Source: Paraescarpia echinospica (Eukaryota > Annelida > Polychaeta > Sabellida > Siboglinidae). From it: a stretch of 64,000 bases of DNA. The DNA lies in contig CM034541.1 in the NCBI GenBank assembly GCA_020002185.1, forward strand, positions 32,983,852 to 33,047,851. Direction: 5' to 3'. This document shows positions 23,413-35,765 of this stretch, piece by piece (position 1 is the first letter of the stretch; each line of letters starts with the position of its first letter). A program made the translations under genes and the position numbers. The notes beneath the pieces were generated by a model. It saw only the letters and a list, made by a program, of their open reading frames with translations. It ran no database searches and was not told the DNA's origin.

Positions 23413-25338
23413 TCATTGTGGTTGATTGCGTATATACATGCAGGTATAACAGTTAATGTTTGTGCACGTGTTGTAATTTGGAATGGAATGGTTCTTGGCG
23501 TAATTAAAAAAAACATGTAAATTGTGTGTATACAGTTTAGCTATCACACTAAGGAAAGTGTTGTTAATTGTGTTTGGTAAACTGTATTTAAGACATAGTT
23601 TTGCAAATGAATGATTTGTACCGTAAATGTGAATTTTGTGTTGGTTGTGTGTATTGTGTCCATGAATCATGGTATCTGTAGCTATTTTCCAATGTAGAAG
23701 GTGAGCAGGTAATTTGTTATGTATAAATTTATAGTAAAATTTTATTCTTGAAGGGCTAAAATATAAGTCACTTTTAGTCAGTTTAATTGTTTGAATAACC
23801 GGTTAGTATGAGCATAAAAAATACTCAAAGTTATTATGCGTACAGCCCTTTTCTGAAGTTGATTAATTCTTTGAGAGTGGTACCCCTATGTTGTTAAACA
23901 GTAAGTTATGTGTGGTACTAATAATGTATTATATAATATTATTTTTATTCTCATTGGCAGAATTTGTTTAAGTCTATTTAGTATATCGATTATTCTGTTA
24001 TTTGTTTGATGCATTTTCACAGAGTGCTTTTTCCAGTTTAGATGTATATCGATCCAATGTTAATCCGAGGAAATTAAAACTGTCAACTTTTGTAATTAGT
24101 GTTTATACTATTATTGATTTTGGTGGAATAGGTGTGTTAAATGTTTTGTGGGCTGAGTGGAAAACCATAAATTTAGATTTAGTTACGTTAAGAGAAAGTT
24201 TATTTATTGCTAGCCATTCATTAATTTTGTGGAGTTCTTCATTAATCAATGATTCAGCATCATCTGTATGTGAAATTGCTCATTGTACATAACAAAGTAG
24301 TGTCGTCTGCATAGGATATAAAATGGAACATTTGGCTCACTTGAGAAAATTAATTAATATATATAATATATAAATAATAAACAGAATTGGTCCAAGAATG
24401 GAGCCTTGTGGTTTGTATAGATAAGGTATCAGATTTTACATAATTAATTTCTACATAGTGAGTTCTATTTGATTGATAACTTTCATAAAGTTTCAGAGAC
24501 ACGCCTTCAATGCCATAATGTTTTAATTTACAAAGTAATGTATTGTGGTCTATGGTGACAAATGCTTTAGAGAGATCAAGAAATATGCTAAAAGGTATCT
24601 CATTATTATCCATGTAGGTTGTTATTCGGTCTAATGCAGCATATTCCATCGAGTGACCAGAACGGAAGCCATACTCGGATTTCGAAAAAAAATGTTACTT
24701 TCAAAAAAGGAAGAAAGTTGATTTCCCATAATTTTTTCCAATACTTTATATATAGCTGGCAGAAGAGAAATTGGTCTATAGTTGTTGATTATTGATGGGT
24801 CACCTTTTTTAAATAAAGGAATGACTTTGGCCACCTTTAGTTTTTCAGGGAATATTCCTGTATTAAAAACTTGATTTATAAGTAACGTTAAAGATGTTAT
24901 TATGTTCGGTCGATTTGTCTTAGCAAACTGGTTGAAATGAAATAAGACCCGGTACTATATTTAGACGGAAGGTTGTCTTTTTTGTACAATTAGTTCGTCA
25001 ACGTTGTTAAGTAAAAAATTGCTGTTAAAATATTTATCAAAGTAATGCCTAAAATCGTTGTCATCTAAATATGTTATATTATTAACCAGATTTCTGCCGA
25101 TATTTGTAAAGACGGTGTTAAATGCGGTAACTATATCTAGAGTGTTTGTAGTTTATATATTATTTATACTGAATGATTCGGAAAAACAATTCTTCTTTTT
25201 TCTTGAAATCATTTCATTTATAGTTTTCCACGTGTTTCTAATATCAGATTTATATTTAGCGAAAGTGGAAACAAAATACTGTTGTTTAGATTCACGTAAG
25301 CTTCTCTTTAATATGGTGCCATAAGCTTTTAATTTGTT
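23413..25338 (-). pseudogene. CR1/L2/Jockey-type LINE, RT half (LINE C)
   Basis: Decayed minus-strand reverse transcriptase. From the right: an endonuclease-RT linker (KLKAYGTILKRSLRESKQQ, about 25270-25330; KYKSDIRNTWKTINEMI), AKVIPLFKKGDPSIINNYRP, ISLLPAIYKVLEKIM, the YGFRSGHS block in another frame near 24660, motif A FLDLSKAF followed by VTIDH (the usual AFD is AFV), PQGSILGP near 24400 after a frameshift, and YADDTTLL near 24310. Further left are C-terminal pieces (NRLKQILPM-, CLTTWGYHSQRIN-like) down to the open frame at 23413-23670. Several stops and frameshifts make it inactive. It stops abruptly near 25338 where the split RTE-like LINE begins. The clade is inferred from RT motifs. 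Confidence 0.75.
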
Positions 25339-25344
25339 ATTCTG

Positions 25345-25944
25345 CTCGTCTTTCCCTGTCTTCAGGGGTGAGGCTGGCTTGGATACGTCGACATTTTCTT
25401 TCTCTTCCTCCTCATTGCGCTAGCACTACTTTCTCTACCATCCTTCTCCATTCTCCTCGTTCTTTTGCTCTTTTCCTCCATTCCCCTTTCCATCCCACCA
25501 GGTCTCTCTTCACGCAATCCCCCCCTCAGTCTCGGTCGCTTTCGTCTTCTTTTTCCCTCCACTCTCCAGGCGTCTGCTTTCTTTGCCACCCGTTCTTCTC
25601 CCATTCGCTCCACATGTCCTGCCCAGTTCAACCGACTTCTCACCAACTTCTTCTTGAAACTTTCTTTCACACCAACATCCTCCCTCAGCTTTTCCACTCT
25701 TCGCTTATCTATTCTCGTCACCCCGTAATTCTCCTAACCCAGTTGTTTTCGCACACGTGTACCCTCTCCTGTTGTTTCTCTGTCTTTGATATAGTCTCTA
25801 GGCCATACAGGTAGGCTAGTGTCATACATGCGCATATAGTACATTTCCCTTGAGTTTTCTCGATATGTGCCTGTCTCCCATCACACCTACTTTCCTCCAT
25901 TCTTTCTCCCCTGCTTGTATTCTCCTGCGAATTTCATTGTCTTC
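25345..25944 (-). pseudogene. Split RTE-like LINE B, 3' segment
   Basis: Carries the end of the LINE B product: a block EIRRRIQAGEKEWRKVGVM near 25870-25930, ENNWVRRITG near 25720-25750, and LNWAGHVERMGEERVAKKA near 25580-25640. The latter is homologous to the WAGHVHRMGEDR block of LINE A. The frame changes near 25720. Left of about 25400 the sequence loses coding character. To the right it continues, after a nested CR1-like fragment, at 26271. Confidence 0.8.
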
Positions 25945-26270
25945 CTGTACAATATCGTATAATATTTAAGATCTGTACCATTACATACCAGGCACCGTCC
26001 AGTAAGCAACCATCTTATTTGCATTCATTGCTTACTCCTGTTAGAAAACCTATCCAGCATCGATCATCTAGTTCTGACCTACTTTTTTGTTCCTAGAGTC
26101 AATATTAACATTGGAACTATAGGGCTTTTTCTGTTGCTGCACCAACTCTTTGGAATATGCTCCCTCTTAGTGTTAGATCAGTTGAAAATATTACTTTTGT
26201 TTTGATGCGCATCTGAGCTTGGTTTCCAAGGATTTATGCGCAATAGAAGTTATATTATTATTATTATCTC
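25945..26270 (+). pseudogene. Nested 3' fragment of a CR1/L2-type LINE
   Basis: Plus-strand insertion inside LINE B, which continues on both sides. One frame gives FSVAAPTLWNMLPLSVRSVE (about 26120-26185), the conserved end of CR1/L2-type RT proteins; a second frame supplies the preceding VPRVN. It ends in an ATT-type microsatellite (about 26245-26270), as is usual for these LINEs. Exact left limit and target duplication could not be set. Confidence 0.7.
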
Positions 26271-27348
26271 CACATACCGCTCCGCCCAGGTATACAACTG
26301 TCTCTTTATTTTAGTTTCTTCCCTCCAGTTGTATTTCCAGTTCTTTGCTTTGTTGCCCAACCCACAGCACCTCTGTCTTCTCCAGATTCACTTTCAGTTC
26401 GTGTTTGCTGAAGATATCCTTCCACTCTATCAGTTGTTCCTGTAAATCCCTTACCCCGTCTACTGCCACCGCTAGATCGTCTGCATACAGTAATTTCTGG
26501 AGAATATCTTTCGTACTGGTCTTTCTATTTATCAGTTCCAACACCGCGATAAACAGTAGTGGGCTCAGGGCACTCCCCTGTCTCAAGCCAACATTCACTT
26601 TGAATTATTCCGAGATTCCAGGTCCACACACCACTCTGCCCTTCGTTTGTTCATATGTCCCTTCCACCATCCTGACCTCTGCCTCTGGGATTCCCATCCG
26701 TCTCAGTGTCGCCATTGCCATCTTTCTCGGTACCGTATCATAAGCTTTCTCCAGGTTTATAAAACTCACAGCCATACTCTCTTGTCTCCAACTTTTTTCG
26801 ATCAGCTGCCTCAGAGCAAACATTCCATCAGCTGTACCTCTTCCTCTTCTGAAGCCCTGTTGTTCTTCTCCGATTTCTCGATCTTTCCGCTATTGTTCTT
26901 ATTCTTCCATCCAGGATTCTCTCCAACATTTTCAGCATGTGGCTCAGCAACGTGATGCCTCTATATTTCCCTGGATCATGCATATCTCCCTTTCTTTTCC
27001 ATATCGGAACTAGTATCCCTGTTCTCCACTCCTCTGGGATCTTTCCCTCTCTCAAGCATGTATTCAACAATCTTTTTGTTCACCAGATTCCCACGCGTTC
27101 GGCCACCACCAGCATTTCCACTCGAACTTCATCCACACCAGTCTCCCGTCCTTTCTTCATCTTCTTCATTGCTCTAGCTACTTCTTCATCCACAGCCTCT
27201 CTCACCTTTACTTCTCCCTCTACTGCACTTGGCAGATCTAGTTCTTTGCTTTCTTGTTGGTTCAGCAGAGTCTTGAAATACTCTTCCCAGACCTGTAGCA
27301 CATCTTTCCTGTCCATAACTAGATTTCCATTCTTGTCCTTAATCACTG
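26271..27348 (-). pseudogene. Split RTE-like LINE B, RT segment
   Basis: Reverse transcriptase core on the minus strand. In order: VWEEYFKTLLNQQ (27270-27310), EVARAMKKMKKGRETGVDEV, EWRTGILVPIWKRKGDMHDP and GKYRGITLLSHMLKMLERIL (26930-27030), SFINLEKAYDTVPRKMAMAT (motif A, about 26740), VGLRQGSALSPLLFIAVLE (about 26560), and an intact LLYADDLAVAVDG (about 26470). Frameshifts near 26830 and 26600 separate the blocks. The end at 27344-27348 (CACTG) is the target duplication of the gypsy element that splits this LINE; it resumes at 39773. Confidence 0.85.
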
Positions 27349-27509
27349 TGTAGCGTATTTCGTCTAAATACTCTATATATTTACAAAACACGACATAACC
27401 ATAAGATGGCGGAACAGGAACTACTTTTTATAGTATCCAATTATGGATCATTACGCCGATACAAAACAATAGTAATTACGCATCAACACGTAGTTCTAAA
27501 TACACAACA
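27349..27509 (-). repeat. Gypsy 3' LTR
   Basis: 161 bp, TG...CA ends in either direction. Differs from the other LTR at two sites: ATACTCTAT against ATACACTAT, and AATACACAACA against AATAAACAACA. Confidence 0.92.
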
Positions 27510-27519
27510 TTTCCTCCCC
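27510..27519 (-). other. Polypurine tract of the gypsy element
   Basis: GGGGAGGAAA on the minus strand directly before the LTR start TGTTG; the expected plus-strand primer site. Confidence 0.8.
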
Positions 27520-27855
27520 AATTAGTTTAGTAATCCCTATTGGAGATATGATACTGTTATATTTCACATTTTGAAGCAAACATAGCAAAGTTCTAACAGC
27601 AAGGAAAACTAACTTTGTCCGTTCTAGAAAAATAACAGTAGTCATGATCTAGTACAATTACTGTCCTAGTTCTGTGTTAGTCAGCGTCATTACTGTGAAT
27701 GTTAGTAACAAGTAATGTTCCACTTGGTATCTGTTCACTCTCATTGAGTCCGAGTACAATTAAAAGGTAATGGATATTAAATTAAAGCAAGTCTTCGAAT
27801 TATCTCAACAAGAAGTCTCAAAACTTCAACAGTTACGTGTACACCGAGTCACAAC

Positions 27856-29195
27856 TTATAAATCCAGCTTCTGCGGTGCCTTGCGCATTTGCGAAGGATA
27901 ACGTTTTTCTCTCACGGGCGAAGACATTGAAGTGGATGGTTTCACACGTGTTTCACTGGGTTGTGGTGTTGAATCGCATTTCTTCTCTTCTTCAGTGAGA
28001 ACGGATGGCGAAGGATCACCACTGGGAAACACAACCACGGCTTCCGGCACTGGAATCGGAGACTTGATTGTAGACTCGGCATCACAAATTTGTTCAATGT
28101 GTCGTCGCTTATCATGTGCTTTGTTTCCGAAAACGCCTTCTCGCACTGTACAGTCCATCGCCATTTCCTGCCTTTCTCCAACATCTGGTTTAGTGGCCAT
28201 ACTACTGTGGACAGATTTGGCAGAAACCGGTGATAGTAGTTAAGCAGGCCTAGGTATGCCCTCAGCTGAGCTACTTTCTCCGGTCTGGGCGCATTGACTA
28301 CAGCGTCGATCTTCTCAGGCATTTTGTGGAGTCCCTCTTTGTCGATTCTGTGTCCGTAGTATGTGATTTCGTCCTTGAAGAATTCACATTTCGTTATTTC
28401 AGCCCTGAGATTGTAATCGCGTAGACGCTCGAGGATTCGGCGCACATTCGCTAGGTGCTCCTGGTCAGTCTTCCCAGTAATGATGATGTCATCCAGAATA
28501 ACTTGTGTTCCTGGAATGTCCTGTAGTATCTGGTCAATTGTTCTTTGCCAGATTGCAGGTGCAGATGCGACGCCAAATAACAGTCGGTTGTACTGAAACA
28601 GTCCTTTGTGCGTGTTGATAGTCAGATACTTCTTTGACTCCTCCTCCATTTCGAGTTGCAGGTAAGCTTGACGGAGATCAATCTTTGTGAATTTCTCACC
28701 TGCACTGAGATTTGCGAAGACATCTTCAATCCGGGGTAACGGATAGTGATCCACTTTCAGTTCCGGATTTATGGTGACCTTGAAATCACCGCATATTCTT
28801 ACCGATCCGTTTGACTTAGGTACAGGCACGATTGGAGTTGCCCATTCACTCCAATCAACTTTTGTGATGATTCCTTCTTTCTCAAGTTCTGCTTCAACTT
28901 TCGGGCGTAGTGAATAGGGTACTTGTCTGGCCTTGTGGAATTTTGGAGTTGCCCCCTCCTTGAGATGGAGTTTCGCCTTGGGTCCTTGGATGGCTCCAAG
29001 TCCGGCTTGAAAGACTTCCTTAAACTCCAATTTAAGAGCATCCAGTTGTTCCTGCATACTCCCTGTATGCTTCGTTGCAGTGATGTGTTTGATGGACTTC
29101 CAGTCTAGCTTAATCCTGTTAAGCCACTGGCGCCCAAACAATGCTGGTCCTCCCTTTCTGACCACATATAATGGCAAGTTTTGTTGCTGTCCATT
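27856..29195 (-). pseudogene. Gypsy pol: reverse transcriptase, RNase H and integrase lost
   Basis: Minus-strand continuation of the gypsy polyprotein after the 9.2-kb insertion. It begins with LYVVRKGGPALFGRQWL (end of the protease linker), then the RT: WATPIVPVPKSNGSVRICGD, FTKIDLRQAYLQLEM (motif A Asp), LLFGVASAPAIWQR, and VILDDIIITG, where the usual aromatic residue before LDD is Ile. The connection region follows (RAYLGLLNYYHRFLPNL) up to KHMISDD near 28100. At that point the frame changes and the sequence jumps to a C-terminal tail (RYPSQMRKAPQKLDL, about 27858-27905) of the type found after gypsy integrases. The whole RNase H and integrase region is therefore deleted. Catalytic Asp pairs of the RT are kept, but the element cannot be autonomous. 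Confidence 0.85.
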
Positions 29196-29198
29196 GTA

Positions 29199-29230
29199 CC
29201 CAGATAGCAGGTAAACGTTAATATAACGTT
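29199..29230. repeat. Left terminal inverted repeat of the 9.2-kb element
   Basis: Starts CCCAGATAGCAGGTAAACG and ends TTAATATAACGTT; two mismatches to the right end over 32 bp. Confidence 0.85.
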
Positions 29231-30512
29231 TGCATTTGGTTAGAACAGTTCGATTTTGGTTACTGTTAGATCTCTAACGTTTCCGGAACGTTAGTTTTTG
29301 GTTTGGTTTGAAACTGCTTGATTTCTAACGTTGCCAGAACGTTCGTTTTTGGTTTAATTTAAAACGGTTTGATCTCTAACGTTGCCGGGACGTTAGTTTT
29401 TGGTTTGATTTTAAACAGTTAGATCTCTAACGTTGCCGGAACGTCCATTTTGGGTTTGATTTAAAACAGTTAGATCTCTAACGTTGCCGGAACGTTAGTT
29501 TTCGGTTTGATTTTAAACAGTTAGATCTCTAACGTTGCCGAAACGTTCGTTTTTGGTTTGACTTAAAACAGTTAGATCTCTAACGTTGTCGGTACGTTCG
29601 TTTTTGGTTTGATTTTAAACAGTTAGATCTCTAACGTAGTCGGAACGTTAGTTTTTGGTTTGATTTGAAACTGTTTGATCTCTAACGTTGCCGGAACGTT
29701 AGGTTTTGGTTTGATTTTAAACAGTTATATCTCTAACGTTGTCGGAACGTTAGTTTTTTTTTGGATTTGAAACTGTTTAATCTCTAACGTTGCTGGAACG
29801 TTAGTTTTTGGTTTAATTAAAAACAGTTAGATCTCTAACGTTGTCGAAACGTTGGTTTTTGGTATGATTTAAAACAGTTAGATCTCTAACGTTTCCGGAA
29901 CGTTCCTTTTTGGTTTGATTTAAAACAATTAAATCTCCAACGTTGTCGGAACGTTAGTTTTTTGTTTGATTTGAAATTGTTTGATCTCTAACTTTGCCTG
30001 AACGTTCGTTTTTAGTCTGATGTTAAACAGTTAGATCTCTAACGTTGCCGGAACGTTCCTCTTTGGTTTGATTTAAAACAGTTAAATCTCTAAAGTTGCC
30101 GGAACGCTCGTTTTTAGTTTGATGTTAAACAGTTAGATCTCTAACTTTGCCGGAACGTTCGTTTTTAGTTTGATGTTAAACAATTAGATCTCTAACTTTG
30201 CTGGAACGTTCGTTTTAGGTTTGATTTGAAACTATTAGATCTCTAACGTTGCCGAAACGTTCGTTTTTGGTTTGATTTGAAACTGTTTGATCTCTAGCGT
30301 TGCCGGAACGTTAGTTTTGGGTTTGATTTTAAACAGTTACATCTCTAACGTTGCCGGAACGTTAGGTTTTGGTTTGATTTTAAACTGTTTGATTTCTAAC
30401 GTTGCCGGGACGTTAGTTTTTGGTTTGGTTTTAAACTGTTCGATTTCTATCGTTTCCGGAACGTTAGTTTTTGATTTGATTAGAAACGTTTTGATCTCAC
30501 TAATGTTGCCGG
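29231..30512. repeat. 51-bp subterminal array, about 25 units
   Basis: Units contain GTTTGATTTTAAACAGTTAG followed by ATCTCTAACG and the near-palindromic AACGTTGCCGGAACGTT. Unit spacing is 51 bp (for example 29421 to 29472). Substitutions are frequent, but the paired AACGTT boxes are the best kept part. A lone diverged unit appears at about 31450-31505. Confidence 0.92.
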
Positions 30513-32878
30513 AACACAAGTATACACGCAAGCTATTAAAACAATAAAATAGATTAAACTAGTTAGATATCATCTATAACTAGCCGAGTTGCCCGGCGTT
30601 GCTCAGGGAAAAACGGCAGTCGCTCGCTCAAATACTGTTTTGAAAATTGCAATCCTTGAGATCCCCACTGCCCCAGATGAATGTTCTAGTTGCTCGGCTT
30701 TGCACGGGAGAAAAAGAAATTGTCCAGATAAAACCACGTGTAATTATATCTATAAATAAAATCTTAGGAAGCACTCTCACAATCTTGTACACTGGAATGT
30801 GATCCATCCTGAAATCATGAATAATAATATTATGAATACTAAAATTAGACCAAACCTCAAATGCCCTACATTTTAATCTCACCCACACCAAACCGACCAA
30901 ACCAATCCCAGATGTTTCTAGCCTACACACATTGATAAATGGTACCTGGTTACTGGCCTAGTTGTAGAACAAACCTAGCCTATATGCTGGAATGTTACTT
31001 TGTTTTGTGTGGGTTTTTTTTAAAGAAATAGACGCGCTCCGCGCTCAAGCTGACTTGGCCAACAACAGGTAGAGTTGTGGCAGTGTTACGCGTTCACGAT
31101 TTTGAAATGTTAATAACTTATAACTTAATTATCTTTACGATGATATACAAAAACATGAAATTCCACGGCTGCAACATCACGTACACCCTTTTGAAATATT
31201 GAGCCCCTATCGGTTCTCCACCCCCCGGACGAGTTTCGAAAATGTCAAAATCTACGAACACCCCAATGGGTCCGCTAGATCACACGCAACATTTCAGCCC
31301 GATACATGCAAAACTAACGGAGATGTGGTGGTGCAAACAAACAAACATGCATGCATGCATACATACGTACGAACGTACGCACATACATACATACAAAGAA
31401 AGACTGTTTAATAATATAGACGTTCCTTTAACGTTACGTTACGTCTTCGTTTTAGTTAGACCTCTACCGTTCTCGGAATGTTAGTTATTGGATTGAATTG
31501 AAATGGTTCAGCCCCCTCCTCAAAAGACCCCCCCTCCCCAAAAGCCCCCCCCCCCGGTTCCGGCGCTTTACTACTTGTGTTAAAGTATCATTATTATAAT
31601 TATATTGTTGGTGTAACAGAGAAGTGGTATATCGATCGTTTCACTATAAATTAAATATAGCATCACTGCATTAGGATGGCAAACTCTCATTTTCCATTTT
31701 ACTACAGATACAACTAGTTAAAATCAATAATATACAGCTGGTTTAATTAGTTAATGGCTTTATTATTGGATAACATAAGACGTAAACTCAACTCAACGTC
31801 ACGCAGATCACATCGGAAAACTGCATTGTCCCGAGACATCCTGTCAGTGGCATTGCATATATGCCTGCCCGTCATATATAATTTAATAATTTGTTTTATT
31901 CAAGTAATAATTGAAACAGTAACTTTCATGAACTCATTTTTAAATATTATACACCATCTTGTGGGGATAAGGAACGTTCCTTACATAATTTATTGTCAAA
32001 TCATTAATAATTTGGAGAGAGCAAAACTATTATGCCGAGATTCATGCAAATGCACTTGTTGGTTAAACTGCTGACAGTAATGGTTTTTCTACACTGAAAC
32101 GGCCAGTGACAGTACTGGTCTTCTGGTTATCCGGTTTCCAAGAGCGAAGCGTTACGGAGATGATGCGTTACGGAGATGAAAAACAACCCGCTATCCGCAA
32201 TTGCGCATTATTGCGTTGCAACAGGAAATCGATTAATATGCCAAATAATATAGTTTCCTAGGATGAATAACATATCAAATAGCCAAGTAAAACAAATACA
32301 GCTGTAGATTGTTCCTTGGAAAAATATCCTGAAAAGAAAGCGACATCTCCGTAACGGGTTTTGCCACAATTTTCAAAGTCAACTTTGACGAAGTCTGCAG
32401 AAGTAACGGTTGTAATTAGGATAATATGTTTCTTTTAATTAACATTTTAATAAATCTCAATTGCCATGGTAATGTATCTTCTTTATTCACATAACGGTTT
32501 CCCGTGTCATGTGCGGTTCAAATCCATTACGGAGATTACACCAATTTGTACCACTATTTGAACCAACACAATAAAAAAATGTAGCATACACTAAAGTCTT
32601 TCATATTTGCCGGACAGTTGCGTCAAAATGCCTATTTTAAATAAACACTTTTATTGTTACATTAAATGCCATATCTTTTCTTAGGCAATAGTTACAAGGA
32701 CAAAATATGGATGGGACAACTTTTGTCAAAACTACCGACAATACAGAAGACGCTATATCACGGAGACCAAACCTTTGTAATTATATACACTTTTTCGCGT
32801 TTTTACTGTACAGTGAAACTATACAAGCGTCATGTTACACGTTTGTGTGGTATTTATGTAGGGCCAACGTTATACCAA

Positions 32879-32965
32879 TGTGTGCATATTCATTGTATGT
32901 GCGTATGTGCGTGTGCGCGTGTGCGTGTATGCGCGCACGTGCGTGCGAGAGTGCGTGTGTGCGGG
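32879..32965. repeat. GT/GC-rich microsatellite
   Basis: Imperfect TGTGCG/TGCGTG alternation, with CGCGCACG in the middle. Confidence 0.8.
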
Positions 32966-35709
32966 TGGTATTTGTATTGGAAATGCTGGTACAATTGCAA
33001 TCACCTGTAGAAGTTGAAAACCGTTAATCCAATTATCCATTAATCCTTGCACCAGGCAGGAGCTATCTCATACCATCTTAGACTGAGTTTTATCTGAGGA
33101 CTTCATCAAAGTGTAAGCCTGTAAGTGCTGCTGGACAGAGGCCTGAAATAATATACTGCCCTATTTGTTAGGGTAATTATTACATCCACTACTCCACTCA
33201 AGGGGTGAACAGTGCCTTTATGGGACAAGCCACTGGGACAGAGCTCCAACACTCATTTGATGTCAGCAGGGGAGCGTCATTAAGTGCAATAAACAAGCTT
33301 CTGCAATCAACCAGAGCTGGATACAACAAACAAAGAAGAAGCTCTTCTAGTGATATCGGTGACCACCAACATGGATAGTGTCTGAGGGGAGTACAGTCAT
33401 GGAATACCCATGTGTCTAACTAGATAACATCTCTGGATTTCAGTTATGTTGGAAGTAAATTATTATTTTAACAAACACTCCGGATTTTGACATTCACATA
33501 TGTCGAAACGGTGTGCACGGTTTCAATGATCAGGAGTTATAATGAAAAAAAAAATATTATAGAATAAAAACGAATTAGTATCTATATCCATACAGGCTGT
33601 GTGTATATACGAATAAAAGTTTGTTTGGCAAACTGCAAAAAACTGTGTCTTTGGATTTCAACAAATTACCGTGCAGCTATGTCTTCAAATGCTGGACAAA
33701 TTCAGTGAAATTATCTGTAAATAGCGTACTCATTCTACTTCAGCGAACCAAAGGCGTGAATTTAACTATATATATATATATATATATATACTGCCACAAG
33801 TGCGGAAGACTGCCATGACAGAGCAGGACTTCTAATTTAAGTCACTCCAGGCGATGTAATTAGCAAAATATACTTATTAATATTTAATAGTATGCAATGA
33901 TGAGGTATATACGCCCTATTCTAAATATAGTATTCGCACACGTATGGAATACTGTCACGTCGTCCCGTATAGTAGTTGGCAGATGGTCTAGTTTAAAAAA
34001 ATCATCACACATGGCAGCACCCAAGGTAACTTAACAAATCTTGGAGAATATATTTCATTAATAATTTATTATTCTACTTATTTCTCTTGTAGCTAGTTCT
34101 ACTTACTTTACAGGTTGCTGGTCTTATTAATAAGTATTGAGTTGTTTAAATCTAAATTTTACTCAAGGCACAGTGATCACGTGTGGTCAGTGGGCGGGAA
34201 TAACTGCCACCAACTGCCACAGTCAGTGTGCCAACGTTTAATGTTGCGGTAACACCACATGCTGTTTGGGTAAGTTCCAACCTACACCCGTATATTTTAT
34301 ACATTATAAAGCAATACTTTCAATTTATAATTGTACCGTGATATGGGAAAGAGAATTGTGCATCCTTCGATGTAAACTGATTTACATGTTTGGGTATAGT
34401 TATTTAGTAATGACTTTGATTACTGATAACTAGGAAAATGGGAAGACGGAGACTTAATTGTATGTCGACCTCAGGAGCAGTGTACGGCTGACCAGATGGT
34501 GGTAGAGAAGGATTAATGAGGTTTCTGAGGCTGATCACAGCCAGTAGACAGTGTCAGTAGCTGTTTGAATGGCATAGCCATAGAAAGACTGTTTTAATCG
34601 TGTTTAGATTCGTTAAATCTAGTATATGTATTACGGAAACTGCCGCCGTATTATGGGAATACAAATATCTGACTACAGAAAATGATACACATTAAACAAT
34701 TGCTTAATTTATAAATAATACTGCTCGAGATGCCCTGAAGAAACTGTCATCTTTTTACTTGTTACAATTTATCAACAAATATTTAGTCTACTACAAGTTC
34801 TACAAAGTCTATGGTGACGTCATCCAATGCCGTGCCTGTGTACAAAGTTACACCTTTGACTGCCAGCAAGCCTGCTGATGACTGCAGTGGCACATGGCAC
34901 GTGGGCATATTATTATGTCTGCATCTGTCAGTCAACAGCAATCACAGCGGCAAAAAATATCAGGTGTCATTAATGCGCGTCTAGACATTAATACAATTTA
35001 CAGGTGTAGAGTTATATAATGAAAGAAATAAATTAAGATAGAACCATTAAATTACATTAAATAGTTATGGTTTTCTGAAAGTTATGAATATAATTATAAA
35101 ATGTATTAAAAGAATATAAAATTAGTATTATAATTGTTGCAATTGCAATATAAAACTATATCATTATTTGTATTCAAAGGTTTTTATTTGAATACAACAA
35201 TTTAACTTTGTCAATGACTGTTTGTAATAATTATAATATTTCCTGCTATGTGTTATAAATTTAGAAGCGGGGCATGTCTGGCCATGCATGCACTTTGACA
35301 GCTGTAATTAACACAATGTAACCTATTGGATGTTGCTAAACAAGCATCCCTTTGAAGTGCTAACCTACGACCTTAACTGCCGACAGGAGTTACAGTGTAG
35401 AAACACAATAATTATGTTGAAACAACGTATATCTACTTTTGATGATTAAATTAGTAACTTCCTGGACTCCCACGCACTGTGAACAGGCTGGGCTTGTCGT
35501 TATATCTACTCCAGAGAAAGGTTTGATTGGCAACCTTGTGGACCGGGGAGCGGGGCGGGATGCGACGGGGGGAGGGTGCGACGGGAGGTGGGGGTCATTA
35601 TGGAAATTATGTTTGTCAGGTAGGCAACCCTAGCATTATGACATTGAATGTATGCATAAGGCATGGGTTGTGCAAGTTGATATATCAGGTTAACTGAACT
35701 GTTAAGCCA

Positions 35710-35765
35710 GCATATCAGACTCCCACTCCCCTTCAAAATTAGGGGGAGTGGGGAGTCTGATATGC
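35710..35765. repeat. Strong hairpin
   Basis: GCATATCAGACTCCCACTCC is followed after an 11-base loop by its inverted copy with one extra G, making stems of about 22 bp. It is not followed by a T-run and is not a bacterial terminator. Confidence 0.85.

Noticed and set aside
35710..35765. Transcription terminator
   Set aside because: Hairpin without a T-run in an animal genome; intrinsic terminators are not expected.
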